NCBI GenBank assembly: GCA_025359905.1
Contig: JANYDF010000082.1
Span: 1 to 57,056 of the forward strand
From: Rhodospirillales bacterium
GTDB lineage: Bacteria; Pseudomonadota; Alphaproteobacteria; Acetobacterales; Acetobacteraceae
Reading direction: 5' to 3'
Length of the DNA: 57,056 nt
Part shown: piece after piece, positions 26,482 to 36,428 of the stretch
Numbering within the stretch: position 1 is the first letter of the stretch
Layout: each line of letters begins with the position of its first letter
The notes under the pieces: model-generated
What the model was told of the DNA's origin: nothing
The model's database searches: none
What the model saw: the letters and a program-made list of their open reading frames with translations, nothing else
Program-made: the position numbers and the translations under genes

Positions 26482-27476
26482 GTCTGCCGGCGGTCGATGT
26501 CAATCTGTTTGCCTACAACGCCGAAGCCACCATCGGCCCGGCCATCGAAAGCGTGCTGGCGCAGACCTGGGGCAACACGCGGCTGACAGTGATCGACAAC
26601 GCCTCGACCGACCGCACTGCCGAGATCGCCGCTGGGTATGGCGCGGCGTTGCATCTGTACCGGGCGCGCGCCAATGGCGGCGCCGTGGTCAATTGCGCCC
26701 GCGCGTTCAGCTTTGGCGGCGCGGATTTCGTGTTGCCGAAAACCGCCGACGACCTGATCGCCCCGGACTTCATCGCCGCCTGCATGGCCACACTGCTGGC
26801 GCACCCGGATAGCGCCATGTGCCACGCTGGCGGCCTCGTGTTTTCGGACGGCGCGGTGCGGGGGGCCTATCCGCCGGTGCACCGGTTGCACGCGGTGGGC
26901 GATGACCCGGTGGCCCGCGCCTGCCACGTGATGGCGCGCTACACGTCTGCGCCGAGCTTCTGGGGCGTCTACCGGCGCGCGGCGGTGGATATGCTGGCGC
27001 CGTTCCGCTACCGGGCCGGTTGGGACCATGCCGTGCTGGCGGAATTGGCGCTGTATGGCGACATCCGCCATGTGCCAGAGCCGCTATATTGGCGGCGCGA
27101 CGGCGGCAAGCCGGTGGACGCCATCGCGCGCGGCTGCACCCAAGCGGCGCAGCGCGGCCTCAGTCTGGACGACGCCACCGCCGATTTGCGCTGGCGTACG
27201 CCGTTGATCACCACCGCTTACGCGCATCTGGAGAATTTCGCCGTGGCTCGTGTGCCGCAAGCGCAGCGGGTTGCGGTGATGGGCGAGGCGGTGCGGATTT
27301 TCCGGGGCCGCTGGGGCGGGCTGATGCAGGCGGAGGCGGCGGCATTTGCGGTGGCCGCACCGGGACTGCTGGCCCGCGCCGATGCCGAGGGCGAGCCGTT
27401 GCGCGGGTGGATGCGCCGGCAGGTGGCGGCGGTGGCGGATCATATTCGCGCATTTGACAACGCGGCTATCGTATGA
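26478..27476 (+). CDS. Family 2 glycosyltransferase
   Basis: The 332-residue protein begins at GTG overlapping the preceding TGA (GTGA). It shows a GT-A fold: VDVNLFAYNAEATIGPAIES, LTVIDNASTDRTAEIA, and KTADDLIAPDFIAACM where the DxD-like aspartates sit. This indicates a nucleotide-sugar-dependent inverting transferase. As the last gene of the flagellin operon it may extend a glycan started by the OGT-like enzyme. No nucleotide-sugar synthesis genes are present in the window. Confidence 0.85.
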   Translation: MSLPAVDVNLFAYNAEATIGPAIESVLAQTWGNTRLTVIDNASTDRTAEIAAGYGAALHLYRARANGGAVVNCARAFSFGGADFVLPKTADDLIAPDFIAACMATLLAHPDSAMCHAGGLVFSDGAVRGAYPPVHRLHAVGDDPVARACHVMARYTSAPSFWGVYRRAAVDMLAPFRYRAGWDHAVLAELALYGDIRHVPEPLYWRRDGGKPVDAIARGCTQAAQRGLSLDDATADLRWRTPLITTAYAHLENFAVARVPQAQRVAVMGEAVRIFRGRWGGLMQAEAAAFAVAAPGLLARADAEGEPLRGWMRRQVAAVADHIRAFDNAAIV

Positions 27477-27488
27477 CAGTGTCATACG
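27470..27488. promoter_or_regulatory. Palindromic operator of the toxin-antitoxin pair
   Basis: CGTATGACAGTGTCATACG is a perfect 9-bp inverted repeat with a one-base centre. It begins inside the stop region of the preceding glycosyltransferase and lies 18 bp before the antitoxin ATG. A TTGACA hexamer at 27454-27459 could be the -35 box; the -10 would fall in the palindrome. DUF1778/GNAT modules are autorepressed through such sites. Confidence 0.75.
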
Positions 27489-27506
27489 TCAACGGGAGCA
27501 GTCTGA

Positions 27507-27776
27507 ATGCCAACGCCTAATCCCCCGGTCAGCGTTCGGGTTACAGCGTTCGAACGAGACTTGTTGGAAGCCGCCGCAGCCCACGCACATACCAATCTTA
27601 GCGATTTCGTACGCCGCAAGGCGCTGGAAGCAGCCGAGTTGGAGGTGTTGGATCAGCGCGTCGTAACCATTCCGGCAACCGATTGGGAGCGTTTTGAGGC
27701 CTGGGCGCAGGGCCGCGCTAAGCCTGTGGCGGCATTGGAGACACTGGCGGCCAGCGTGCCGCCGTGGCAGGACTGA
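27507..27776 (+). CDS. DUF1778 (TacA-like) antitoxin
   Basis: The 89-residue protein has a ribbon-helix-helix N-terminus (VSVRVTAFERDLLEAAAAH, then LSDFVRRKALEAA) and a C-terminal toxin-wrapping tail (TIPATDWERFEAW), as in TacA-type antitoxins. It should bind and neutralise the GNAT toxin encoded next and repress the operon. Its end overlaps the toxin start by 13 bp. Confidence 0.9.
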   Translation: MPTPNPPVSVRVTAFERDLLEAAAAHAHTNLSDFVRRKALEAAELEVLDQRVVTIPATDWERFEAWAQGRAKPVAALETLAASVPPWQD

Positions 27777-28270
27777 CCCCGCCGCGCCAGCTATACGCGA
27801 GCGACGATCGGGAGGCGTTCGATTGCGGCCGGGCGTCGCTCAATCAATGGTTTCGCCGTCACGCCTGGCGAAATCAGCAGAGCGTCGCGTCGCGCACCAG
27901 CATCGTCCGCGACGCCGCGACCGGCGCAATTGTGGGGTATGTTTCGCTCTGCATCGCCCAGATCGTGCGCGAGTATTTGCCGAAAGCGGCGCAGCGGAGT
28001 CAACCGAGCCCGTTGCCAGTCATCTTGATCGGCCAGCTTGCCGTTGACCTACGCTATCAGGGGCGTGGCGTGGCGCGGTCATTGCTCGGGTTCGCGCTCG
28101 CAACGGCAGTCCGTCTCTCTAAAGAGGCCGGCTGTTTTGGCGTGCTCACGCATCCAATCGACGATGCGGTTCGGGCGTTTTATCGCCGCTATGGATTCGA
28201 GGATCCGCCCGCCGATCCGCAACGCAGCATGATCGTCCGTATCGCCGACCTGGAGCGCAGCGGATTCTAA
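27764..28270 (+). CDS. GNAT-family toxin (TacT-like acetyltransferase)
   Basis: The 168-residue GNAT protein has the TacT pattern: FDCGRASLNQWFRRHAWRNQ, VGYVSLCIAQI, acetyl-CoA loop DLRYQGRGVARSLL, and the catalytic-tyrosine region AFYRRYGFE. TacT toxins acetylate the amino group of aminoacyl-tRNA and stop translation. Order, overlap and operator all support a type II toxin-antitoxin module. The start is the first ATG compatible with the family, inside the antitoxin gene. It converges on the next gene with 5 bp between them. Confidence 0.9.
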   Translation: MAGLTPPRQLYASDDREAFDCGRASLNQWFRRHAWRNQQSVASRTSIVRDAATGAIVGYVSLCIAQIVREYLPKAAQRSQPSPLPVILIGQLAVDLRYQGRGVARSLLGFALATAVRLSKEAGCFGVLTHPIDDAVRAFYRRYGFEDPPADPQRSMIVRIADLERSGF

Positions 28271-28275
28271 CCGCC

Positions 28276-29319
28276 TTACGCCAGCATCGCCGCAATCGCC
28301 CCGGCGTCCACCTCGGCTAGCGTCACCGGCGACCATTTCGGCTGACGGTCCTTGTCCACCACCATCGCCCGCACGCCTTCGGCGAAGTCCGGGTGGATGC
28401 TGACGTGGCGGGTCAGGCGAAGTTCGGCGTCCAGCGCGTCACGCAATTTCAAACCAGCGCCGCGGCGAATAGCCGCCAGCGACCAGCAGAGGGCGGACGG
28501 CGACATCGCGAGCAGCGTCGCCAGCGTGGCTTGCGCCCAATCGCTGGCCGCGGCCTTCAGATTGGCTTCGATCTCGCCCAGCGTGGTGGCGGCGAAGCAG
28601 CGGCCAATGGCGGCGGTATGTTCGGCCAGCGTGAAGGCGGGTAGCGGTTGGGCGAATTCGCTGACGGCTGACGCGCCGCGTTCAGCCAGCGCGGCGCGTA
28701 GGGCGGGGAAGGTCGCGCGCGGCACGAAGTGGGTGGCCAGGCCAGCGTGTACGGCGTCCGCCCCGGTCAGGCGCTGGCCGGTCAAGCCAAGATAGGTGCC
28801 CATCGCCCCGTGCAGGCGCGGCAGGAAATAGGTGGCGCCGACATCGGGGAACATGCCGATGGCCGTTTCCGGCATGGCGAACAGGCCGTGCTCGCTGGTG
28901 ATGCGGACTTGGCCATGCACCGAAATGCCGATGCCGCCGCCCATGCAGATGCCGTCGATCAGCGCGATATACGGCTTCGGGTATTCGGCGATCTGCGCAT
29001 TGAGTGCGTATTCGGTGGCGAAGAAACGTTCGACGGCGGCAGCTTCACCGGCGGTTGCATGGTGGCGAATGGCGCGGATGTCGCCGCCCGCGCAGAACGC
29101 GCGCTCGCTGGCGCTGTCGATCACCACGATGTCCACCGCCGGATCGTCGCGCCATGCGGTCAGGGCTGCGGTCATGGCCTCGATCATCGGCAGATCGAGC
29201 GCGTTCAATGCCTTCGGGCGGTTCAGCAGGATGCGGCCCATGCGGCCATCGACGCTGGCGAGGATGCTGGGCTCGGCCGCTGGGGAATTGGTCACGCGTG
29301 TACCGCCTTGGTTTGACAT
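28276..29319 (-). CDS. 3-hydroxyisobutyryl-CoA hydrolase (ECH_2 family)
   Basis: The 347-residue protein matches HIBCH-type hydrolases of the crotonase superfamily: ILLNRPKALNALDLPMI, AFCAGGDIRAI, GICMGGGIGISVHG, and FAMPETAIGMFPDVGATYFL, with the catalytic glutamates in the last two regions. It acts in valine degradation. Longer N-terminal versions would be translated from a palindromic repeat, so ATG 29319 was used; GTG 29295 is a reasonable alternative. It is downstream of the molybdopterin-binding oxidoreductase on the same strand. Confidence 0.9.
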   Translation of the reverse strand: MSNQGGTRVTNSPAAEPSILASVDGRMGRILLNRPKALNALDLPMIEAMTAALTAWRDDPAVDIVVIDSASERAFCAGGDIRAIRHHATAGEAAAVERFFATEYALNAQIAEYPKPYIALIDGICMGGGIGISVHGQVRITSEHGLFAMPETAIGMFPDVGATYFLPRLHGAMGTYLGLTGQRLTGADAVHAGLATHFVPRATFPALRAALAERGASAVSEFAQPLPAFTLAEHTAAIGRCFAATTLGEIEANLKAAASDWAQATLATLLAMSPSALCWSLAAIRRGAGLKLRDALDAELRLTRHVSIHPDFAEGVRAMVVDKDRQPKWSPVTLAEVDAGAIAAMLA

Positions 29320-29326
29320 GTCTCGT

Positions 29327-29409
29327 GTCACCCCGGCGTCGGCCGGGGTCCAGGGCAGCGGCACCGAATGTGGGGGGCGGCCCTGGATTCTGGCCTGCGC
29401 CGGAATGAC
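29327..29409. repeat. REP-like palindrome (GTCAYYCCGGC type)
   Basis: The segment starts GTCACCCCGGCGTCGGCC and ends GGCCTGCGCCGGAATGAC, with CCAGGG and CCCTGG inside the arms. This is a common intergenic palindrome of GC-rich proteobacteria. It ends only 7 bp before the hydrolase start codon, so ribosome access to that start may be affected. Confidence 0.7.
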
Positions 29410-29449
29410 AAGACAAGGTTAGGAACGCAAAGGCTCGGCCTTTGCCAGG

Positions 29450-29472
29450 GTCCAGGGGCACCGCCCCTGGAC
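29450..29472. terminator. Perfect hairpin after the oxidoreductase gene
   Basis: GTCCAGGGGC and GCCCCTGGAC form a perfect 10-bp stem with a 3-base loop, 15 bp after the stop of the minus-strand oxidoreductase gene. There is no T-run, so it could be a rho-dependent pause or an mRNA-stabilising stem rather than a true terminator. Confidence 0.45.
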
Positions 29473-29487
29473 TTCGCCGTCGTTGAG

Positions 29488-31815
29488 TTACGCCGCCTGC
29501 GCCAGCGTGATCGCCTGCCACACCTTTTCCGGCGTGGCGGGCATGTCGATGTGGGTCACGCCGACCGGGCGCAGCGCATCGATCAGCGCGTTAATCAGTG
29601 CTGGCGGGCTGCCGACCGCGCCGGCTTCGCCAGCGCCCTTCACACCCAGCGGGTTGGACGTGCAGGGCACTTCGATCAGGTCGACTTCGATGGCCGGGAA
29701 GTTGTCGGCGCGCGGCAGCGCGTAGTCCATGAAGCTGCCGGACAGCAACTGGCCCGAATCCGGATCGAACGCGGTGTTTTCCAGCAGCGCTTGGCCGAGG
29801 CCCTGCGCCACGCCGCCATGCACCTGGCCGCGCACGATCAGCGGGTTGACCGCCTTGCCCACGTCGTCGGTGACGCTGTAGCGCATCAGTTCCACCGTGC
29901 CGGTCTCCGGGTCCACTTCCACTTCGGCGATATGGCAGCCGTTGGGGAAGGTGTGCGCGTCGATGTTGGCGACCTCGGCGGCGTCCAGCGTGGTGACGTC
30001 CTCGCCCTTGGCGGCGCGGGCGTGCTGGGTAGCCGCGAGCGTCATGATGTCCATGCCGCGATCGGTACCGACGATCGAGAAAGTGCCGTTTTCGAACACG
30101 ATATCGGCCGGGGCGGCTTCGAGCGCCTCGGAGGCGGCCTTCTTGCCCTTCTCGATCACCGAGGAGGCGGTGAGCAGGATGGCTTGACCTTCCGAATACA
30201 GGCTGCGCGCGCCGCCGGTGCCGCCGCCGGTCGGGATGGTGTCGGTGTCGCCCTGCTTCACCCGCACCTTCTCGCCGGGCACGCCAAGTTGGCTGACGGT
30301 AAGCTGCACATAGGCGGTTTCGTGGCCCTGGCCGGTGGACTGGGTGCCGACGAACACATCGACGAAGCCATCGTCGGTGAAGCGGATTTCCGCCCGCTCG
30401 GTCGGTGCGCCGCCGGTGGCTTCGAGGTAGTAGGCAAGACCGATGCCGCGGCGCTTGCCGCGCTTGGCGGCTTCGGCGCGGCGGGCCTCGAACCCGGCCC
30501 AATCCATCGTCTTGAGCCCGGCATCGAGCAGGATGCGGAAGTCGCCACTGTCGTACAGTTTGCCCACCGGGGTCATGTGCGGCATCTGGTCAGGCGTGAC
30601 CATGTTGCTGCGGCGGAACTCAACCCGGTCGATCTTCAGTTCGGCCGCTGCCGCGTCGATCAGGCGCTCCACCAGATAGTTCGATTCCGGCCGTCCGGCG
30701 CCGCGATAGGCATCGACCGGCACGGTGTTGGTGAACACGCCGATGACGTTGGCGTAGACCGCCTTGAACCCGTACACGCTGGCCAGCACGCCGGTGCCCG
30801 CATAAGTCGGGATATACGGCGCAAAGGTCGACAGATAGGCGCCCATGTTGGCGACGTTGCGGGTGCGCAGCGCCAGCAGCTTGTTGTCGGCGTCGATGGC
30901 GACTTCGCCGAGCGTGATGTTGTCGCGGCCATGCGTGTCCGACAGGAACGCTTCGGCGCGCTCGCTGGTCCACTTCACCGGACGGCCGAGCTTTTGCGCT
31001 GCGTAGCAGGTCAGCACGTGCTCGGCGTACAGGAAGATCTTCATGCCGAAGCCGCCGCCCACATCCGGGGTAATCACCCGGAAGCGTTCGGCCGGCACCT
31101 TGAACACGGCGGACGAAATCAGGTCCTTCAGCAGCCAGCCGCCCTGGGTGTTGGTGCGCAGCGTCCAGCGCTCACTGGTGGCGTCGTACTCGGCGAGTGC
31201 GGCGCGCGCTTCCATCGAGGCGACGACGATGCGGTTGTTCACCACGGTCAGCCGCGTGACGTGCGCGGCCTTGGCGAACAGCGCGTCGGTTTCATCCTTC
31301 TGGCCGATTTCCCAGTCGAACACCTGGTTGCCCGGCACACTGTCCCAGACCAGCGGCTGGCCCGCGTCGAGCGCGCTGGCGAGGTCGGTGGCCGAGGGCA
31401 GCACCTCGTAATCGACAAAGATCGCTTCGGCGGCATCGCGCGCCGCTTTGGTGTCCTCGGCGACGATGAACGCTACAGGGTCGCCGACATGACGCACCGC
31501 GCCGTCGGCCAGCACCGGGTGCGGCGGGGTCGGCATGGCCGAGCCGTCGCGGTTCTTCAGGCCGACCGCGCAGGGCAGGCCGCCGATGCCGTCGGCGGCG
31601 AGGTCCGCACCGGTATAGATCGCTAGAACGCCCGGCAACGCCAAGGCAGGCGCTGTATCCATAGAAACAATACGGGCCGCTGCGTGCGGGCTGCGCAGCA
31701 CAACGCCGTACACTTGGCCCGGCAGGCTGATGTCGTCGGTATAGGAACCGTTGCCCTTGAGCAGGCGAGGATCTTCCACCCGGCGTACCGATTGGGCGAG
31801 ACCGAATTTCGTCAT
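29488..31815 (-). CDS. Xanthine dehydrogenase family molybdopterin-binding large subunit
   Basis: The 775-residue protein has the aldehyde oxidase/xanthine dehydrogenase a/b hammerhead at the N-terminus (RRVEDPRLLKGNGSYTDDI) and the Mo-binding domain: PDVGGGFGMKIFLYAE, AYRGAGRPESNYL, GQGHETAYVQL, and GVKGAGEAGAVGSPPAL with the catalytic glutamate. The active-site loop AYRGAGR is the form found in CoxL form II and aldehyde or heterocycle oxidases, not the AYRCSFR of true CO dehydrogenase. No FAD (medium) or 2Fe-2S (small) subunit gene is adjacent, which is unusual. The substrate is unknown. Confidence 0.9.
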   Translation of the reverse strand: MTKFGLAQSVRRVEDPRLLKGNGSYTDDISLPGQVYGVVLRSPHAAARIVSMDTAPALALPGVLAIYTGADLAADGIGGLPCAVGLKNRDGSAMPTPPHPVLADGAVRHVGDPVAFIVAEDTKAARDAAEAIFVDYEVLPSATDLASALDAGQPLVWDSVPGNQVFDWEIGQKDETDALFAKAAHVTRLTVVNNRIVVASMEARAALAEYDATSERWTLRTNTQGGWLLKDLISSAVFKVPAERFRVITPDVGGGFGMKIFLYAEHVLTCYAAQKLGRPVKWTSERAEAFLSDTHGRDNITLGEVAIDADNKLLALRTRNVANMGAYLSTFAPYIPTYAGTGVLASVYGFKAVYANVIGVFTNTVPVDAYRGAGRPESNYLVERLIDAAAAELKIDRVEFRRSNMVTPDQMPHMTPVGKLYDSGDFRILLDAGLKTMDWAGFEARRAEAAKRGKRRGIGLAYYLEATGGAPTERAEIRFTDDGFVDVFVGTQSTGQGHETAYVQLTVSQLGVPGEKVRVKQGDTDTIPTGGGTGGARSLYSEGQAILLTASSVIEKGKKAASEALEAAPADIVFENGTFSIVGTDRGMDIMTLAATQHARAAKGEDVTTLDAAEVANIDAHTFPNGCHIAEVEVDPETGTVELMRYSVTDDVGKAVNPLIVRGQVHGGVAQGLGQALLENTAFDPDSGQLLSGSFMDYALPRADNFPAIEVDLIEVPCTSNPLGVKGAGEAGAVGSPPALINALIDALRPVGVTHIDMPATPEKVWQAITLAQAA

Positions 31816-31894
31816 GGGGCGTTTCTCTCCGGACTGGCGAGCTGTTGTTGGCTCAATCTACGGCATGCAGCGCAAAGGCCAAGGGGGCACGCGC

Positions 31895-34800
31895 TCAATG
31901 CGGTGTGCCGTCTCCATGCGCGGCAGGCTTGCGCCCGAACGACTTCGCCCATTCGCGCAGTGTTTGGAACGACACATACAGCATCGGGATCAGAAAGATG
32001 CCGAGGCAGGTGGCGGCGATCATGCCCGCGAACACCGGGGTGCCGACGGCGCGGCGGCTCAGCATCGCCGCCCCCTGCGCGGTCACCAGCGGCACCAGGC
32101 CGAGGATGAAGGCGATCGAGGTCATCACCACGGCGCGGAACCGCATCCGCGCGCCGTGCGCTGCCGCCTCGCGGATGCTCTCGCCCGCCTCGCGCTGCTC
32201 CTTGGCGAACTCGACGATCAAGATGCCGTTCTTGGCGGCCAGCGCGATCAGCACCACCAGACCGATTTCGGCATACAGATCGAGCGGCAGGCCGAACAGT
32301 TTGAGGCCGACGAACGAGCCCAGCACGCCGACGGCGACCGACAGCAACACCGGAACCGGGATCAGCCAGCTTTCGTACAGCGCCACCAGGAACAAATAGG
32401 CGAACAAGATCGCCAGCCCCAGGATGATGCCGGTCTGCCCGCTGGCCTGGATCTGCTGATAGGCGGTGCCGGACCATTCGAAGTCGAACCCCGGCGGCAG
32501 CACCTGCGACGAGAGCTGCGCCATCGCGGCCAGCGCATCGCCGGAGGACACGCCCGGCCCTGGGCCGCCATTGATGGTGATCGAGCGGTAGTTGTTATAG
32601 CGGCTGATGGTCTGCGGGCCGGTGACGACGCGGATATCGGCAATCGAGCGCAACGGCACCATGGTGCCCTTGTTGTTGCGCACGAACATGCGCCACACCG
32701 CCGGCAGATCGGCGCGGCCGGCCGCCTCGCCTTGGATGTTGACCTGCCACGTCCGGCCGAACATGTTGAAGTCGTTGACATAATAGCCGCCGAGGGTGGC
32801 TTGCAGGGTGGTGAACACGTCGTTGATGTTCACCCCCAGCGCCTGCGCCTTGTCGCGGTCGATGTCCAGGAACAGGCTGGGCGTTGTTGGGCTGAAGGTG
32901 GAGAACACCCGGGCCAGCCGCTTGTCCTGGCTGGCGGCGCCGACCAAGCCGAACATGGCCGCACCCATTTCGGCCGGGTCGCGGCCTTCCAGGTTCTGCA
33001 ACTGGTATTCGAAGCCGCCGCTGGTCGACAGGCCGATGATCGGCGGCAGGTTGAACGGGAACACCACGGCGGTACGGATTTGACTGGCCGCGCCGAACAC
33101 CCGCCCGATGACCGCTTGCACTTTGTCGCCCTCCGCCGTGCGGTCGGCGAACGGCTTCAGCCGGGCGACGACGAAGGCAGCGTTGGACTGGTTGCCGCCG
33201 TCGAGCAGCGAAAAGCCGACGATGGACAGCACGTTGGAGACCTGCGGCATTCCGTGCAGGATGTCCTCGACGGTCTTTACCACTTCGCGGGTGCGTGAGA
33301 CCGAGGCAGTGTCGGGCAACTGCACCGCGACGAAGAATGCGCCCTGGTCTTCTTCCGGCAGGAAGCCGGTGGGGACGATCAGCGTCATGCCGTAGATGCC
33401 GCCGCCGGCCAGCGCGATGATCAGCACCGAGACGGCGGCAACGCGGGTCAGCCGCGCCACCACCCAGCCGTAACCGTCGCGCACATGGTCGATGCCGCGC
33501 AGCACTGGACCCATCAGGCCGCGCTTCTTGTCGACATGGAACAGGAACACGCCGCACAGCGCGGGCGACAGCGTCAGCGCGTTGATCGCCGAGATCAGCA
33601 TCGCCACGCTGATGGTGACGGCGAACTGGCGGAACAACTGGCCGTTCAGGCCGGGAATGAAACCGATGGGCACGAACACCGACAGCAGCACCAGCGTGAT
33701 CGCGATGATCGGGCCGGTGATTTGCTTCATCGCCTTTTTGGTGGCGTCCTTGGCCGAGATGTTCGGCTCGTCCTCCAGCACGCGCTCGACGTTCTCGACC
33801 ACCACGATGGCGTCATCGACCACGATGCCGATGGCCAGCACCATGGCGAGCAGCGAGACGGTGTTGAGCGAGTAGCCGAGCGCCAGCATCACCGCGAAGG
33901 TGCCGATCAGGCTGACCGGCACCGCCACGGTGGGAATGATCGTCGCGCGCAGGTTGCCGAGGAACAGGAACACCACGATGACAACGAGGATGAACGCTTC
34001 GACCAGGGTGCGGATCACCTCGGCGATGGTGTCGCTGACAAAGTCCGAGCTGTTGTAGAAGACGATCTTCTTCAGGCCTTCGGGGAAGCGCGTTTGCAGG
34101 TCGTCGAGCGCGCTGTTCACCCGCCCGGAGGTCGCCACCGCGTTGGCGCCGGGGGCCAGATAAATGCCGATGGTGACCGCCGGGTTGCCGTTCACCCGGC
34201 TTTCGGTGTCCATCTGTGCCGCGCCGAGTTCGACGCGCGCCACATCGCCGACGCGCAGCACCGAGCCGTCCGGGTTGGCGCGGATAATGATGCGGCGGAA
34301 TTCCTCGGGGTTGGCCAGCCGCCCCTTGGTTTGCAGGTTGATCTGGAACTGGTTGTTTTCGTTGATCGGCCGTCCGCCGAGGCGGCCCACCGCACCCTGC
34401 ACGTTCTGGCTTTGGATGGCCGAGATGATGTCGGATGGCACGAGGTTGAGGCTGATCAGCCGGTCGGTGTCGAACCAGATGCGCATCGAGTAGTCGAGCG
34501 CGCCGAACACGAAGGCCTGCCCGACGCCGGGCACGCGGGCGATGCGGTCGAGGACGTTGATGGTGACGAAGTTGCTGATGAACAGCGGGTCCTGCTTGGC
34601 GCCCTCGCTGTAGAATTGCAGGAACTCCAGAATCGCCGAACTGCGTTTCTGCACCGCGACGCCGTTGCGCTGCACTTCGGCGGGCAGCTTGGACAGCGAC
34701 GCCTGCACGCGGTTGTTGACGTTGACCACGTTGATGTCGGGGTTGGTGCCGATGGCGAAGCTGACCGTCAGCGAATAGCTGCCGTCGTTGGCGCTGTTCG

Positions 34801-35041
34801 ACTTCATGTAGATCATCTGGTCGGCGCCGTTGATCGACGCCTCCAGCGGCTGCGCCACCGTGGCCTCCACCACCGTCGCCGACGCGCCGGGGTAGCGGGT
34901 GGTGACGGTGACCTGCGGCGGCACGATGTCGGGGAACTGCGCCACCGGAATGCGGGTCAGCGCGATCAGGCCCGCCAGCGTGGTGATGATGGCGATGACA
35001 ATCGCCAGCCGGGGCCGGTCGATGAAGACGGCGGAGATCAT
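31895..35041 (-). CDS. RND efflux pump inner-membrane transporter (HAE1, AcrB-like)
   Basis: The 1048-residue transporter has the AcrB architecture. It begins [18 protein letters not shown] and [16 protein letters not shown], with twelve membrane segments in two blocks. The proton-relay aspartates sit in [18 protein letters not shown] of TM4, and [20 protein letters not shown] is TM10 with its lysine. It exports hydrophobic compounds with the adaptor encoded four bases upstream. No outer-membrane TolC-type gene or TetR repressor is present in the window. Confidence 0.95.
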   Translation of the reverse strand: MISAVFIDRPRLAIVIAIITTLAGLIALTRIPVAQFPDIVPPQVTVTTRYPGASATVVEATVAQPLEASINGADQMIYMKSNSANDGSYSLTVSFAIGTNPDINVVNVNNRVQASLSKLPAEVQRNGVAVQKRSSAILEFLQFYSEGAKQDPLFISNFVTINVLDRIARVPGVGQAFVFGALDYSMRIWFDTDRLISLNLVPSDIISAIQSQNVQGAVGRLGGRPINENNQFQINLQTKGRLANPEEFRRIIIRANPDGSVLRVGDVARVELGAAQMDTESRVNGNPAVTIGIYLAPGANAVATSGRVNSALDDLQTRFPEGLKKIVFYNSSDFVSDTIAEVIRTLVEAFILVVIVVFLFLGNLRATIIPTVAVPVSLIGTFAVMLALGYSLNTVSLLAMVLAIGIVVDDAIVVVENVERVLEDEPNISAKDATKKAMKQITGPIIAITLVLLSVFVPIGFIPGLNGQLFRQFAVTISVAMLISAINALTLSPALCGVFLFHVDKKRGLMGPVLRGIDHVRDGYGWVVARLTRVAAVSVLIIALAGGGIYGMTLIVPTGFLPEEDQGAFFVAVQLPDTASVSRTREVVKTVEDILHGMPQVSNVLSIVGFSLLDGGNQSNAAFVVARLKPFADRTAEGDKVQAVIGRVFGAASQIRTAVVFPFNLPPIIGLSTSGGFEYQLQNLEGRDPAEMGAAMFGLVGAASQDKRLARVFSTFSPTTPSLFLDIDRDKAQALGVNINDVFTTLQATLGGYYVNDFNMFGRTWQVNIQGEAAGRADLPAVWRMFVRNNKGTMVPLRSIADIRVVTGPQTISRYNNYRSITINGGPGPGVSSGDALAAMAQLSSQVLPPGFDFEWSGTAYQQIQASGQTGIILGLAILFAYLFLVALYESWLIPVPVLLSVAVGVLGSFVGLKLFGLPLDLYAEIGLVVLIALAAKNGILIVEFAKEQREAGESIREAAAHGARMRFRAVVMTSIAFILGLVPLVTAQGAAMLSRRAVGTPVFAGMIAATCLGIFLIPMLYVSFQTLREWAKSFGRKPAAHGDGTPH

Positions 35042-35045
35042 GGCG

Positions 35046-36230
35046 CTAGCTCTTGGCCGGTGCGGCGGCCGCGGCAGGCGGCGCGGGCGGTTTGGCGCCA
35101 ACCGGGGCTGGGTTCACCGGCGTGCCGGGCCGGACCTTCTGCAAGCCCTCGGCAATGACCGTCTCGCCTTCCTTGACGCCGGAGAGGATGATCGCGGTAT
35201 CCGGCGTGGATTGCCCCAGCACGATGCGGCGCTGCTCGGCCTTGTTCTCGGCGCCGATCACGTAGACGTAGGTGCCTTGCTGATCCGACATCACCGCCGT
35301 GCGCGGGATCGCCAGCATCTGCACCGGCTCGACGCCTTCCAGCGTCACCGTGACAAACTCGCCGTCGACCAGCGCACGGTTGCCGACATCGCCCGGCTTG
35401 GCGCCGGGCAGCAGCGGGTTGGGGATGCGGGCGCGCAGGGTCAGCGTGTCGGTGCTGGCCGCCACCGAGGGGTCGATATATTCGAGCGTGCCGGACTGGC
35501 CGTAGGCGCTGCCGTCGGCGAGCCGCAGCTTGACCGCCACCGCGCTGAAGCCGCCCTTGCCGGCATAGCGCTTGCGCAGGTCCAGCACATCGCGCACCGA
35601 TACCGGGAACAGCACATACATCGGGTCTTGGCTGTAGATGGTGGCGAGCGCGCCCGAGCCCGGCGTGACCACGTTGCCTGCCGTCAGCGTGCTGCGGCTA
35701 ATCTTGCCGGAGATCGGCGCCTTGATCTCGGTGTAGTCGAGGTTGATCTGGGCGGCGCGCAACTGCGCCTGCGCCGACTGCAATTGCGCCGCCGTGCTGG
35801 CCTGCTGCGCGGTCGCGTCATCGACCGCCGAACGCTGCCCGGCTGGCGTGCTGAGCAGGCTTTGCGCCCGGCCCAGCACGATGGAGGCATTGCGCGCCAG
35901 CGCCTGGGTTTGCGCGACGGCGGCTTGCTTGGAGGCCAAATCAGCCTCGAACGGGCCACGCTCCAGCCGGTAGAGGATGTCGCCCTTGTTGACCTCGGCT
36001 CCCTCGACGAAGCTGCGTTCCTGAATGAACGCGGTCACCCGCGCCACCAGATCGACCTTATCGATGGACTGCACCCGGCCGATGAACTGGCTGGTCTCGG
36101 TAATCGCGCGCTGCTGCACCTGCACCGTGCCCACCGCAGGCGGGCCGCCGCCGAACTGGGCGCGGGCGGGCAGGGCGGCCGTGAGCAACAGCAACAACAA
36201 GGTGGCCGCGACATAAAAGCGGGAGCGCAT
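35046..36230 (-). CDS. RND efflux periplasmic adaptor (MFP)
   Basis: The 394-residue protein has a signal peptide (hydrophobic 8-20, cleavage near ALPARAQ, no lipobox cysteine). The membrane-fusion-protein modules follow: [19 protein letters not shown], a coiled-coil hairpin (about 95-155), the lipoyl-like [18 protein letters not shown], and a beta-barrel [20 protein letters not shown]. It would link the RND transporter to an outer-membrane channel. The tail is Pro/Ala rich. Confidence 0.93.
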   Translation of the reverse strand: MRSRFYVAATLLLLLLTAALPARAQFGGGPPAVGTVQVQQRAITETSQFIGRVQSIDKVDLVARVTAFIQERSFVEGAEVNKGDILYRLERGPFEADLASKQAAVAQTQALARNASIVLGRAQSLLSTPAGQRSAVDDATAQQASTAAQLQSAQAQLRAAQINLDYTEIKAPISGKISRSTLTAGNVVTPGSGALATIYSQDPMYVLFPVSVRDVLDLRKRYAGKGGFSAVAVKLRLADGSAYGQSGTLEYIDPSVAASTDTLTLRARIPNPLLPGAKPGDVGNRALVDGEFVTVTLEGVEPVQMLAIPRTAVMSDQQGTYVYVIGAENKAEQRRIVLGQSTPDTAIILSGVKEGETVIAEGLQKVRPGTPVNPAPVGAKPPAPPAAAAAPAKS

Positions 36231-36428
36231 GGGCGACCTCGGCGAAGTGCGGGAGGCGGAACGCCCCGGAACGCAGGTGATGAGCGAAAGGCAACAGATA
36301 TTCGGCTAACGCAATTCAGACCAGAGTTATACGGTTTTTCAGGTGAGGCAAGCCGCTCGGGCATTCGTCCGGGTGTTGCCAGCCGGACGGGCGCATGCGC
36401 AGAGTTTGGCGGACCGGGAGGCTTGGCC

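Noticed and set aside
29368-31626. A 752-codon plus-strand frame opposite the oxidoreductase gene
   Set aside because: It is antisense to a protein with complete active-site motifs; the low-complexity His/Arg/Gly pattern indicates a shadow.
29488-31815. Aerobic CO dehydrogenase large subunit (coxL)
   Set aside because: The active-site loop is AYRGAGR instead of AYRCSFR, and coxM and coxS are absent.
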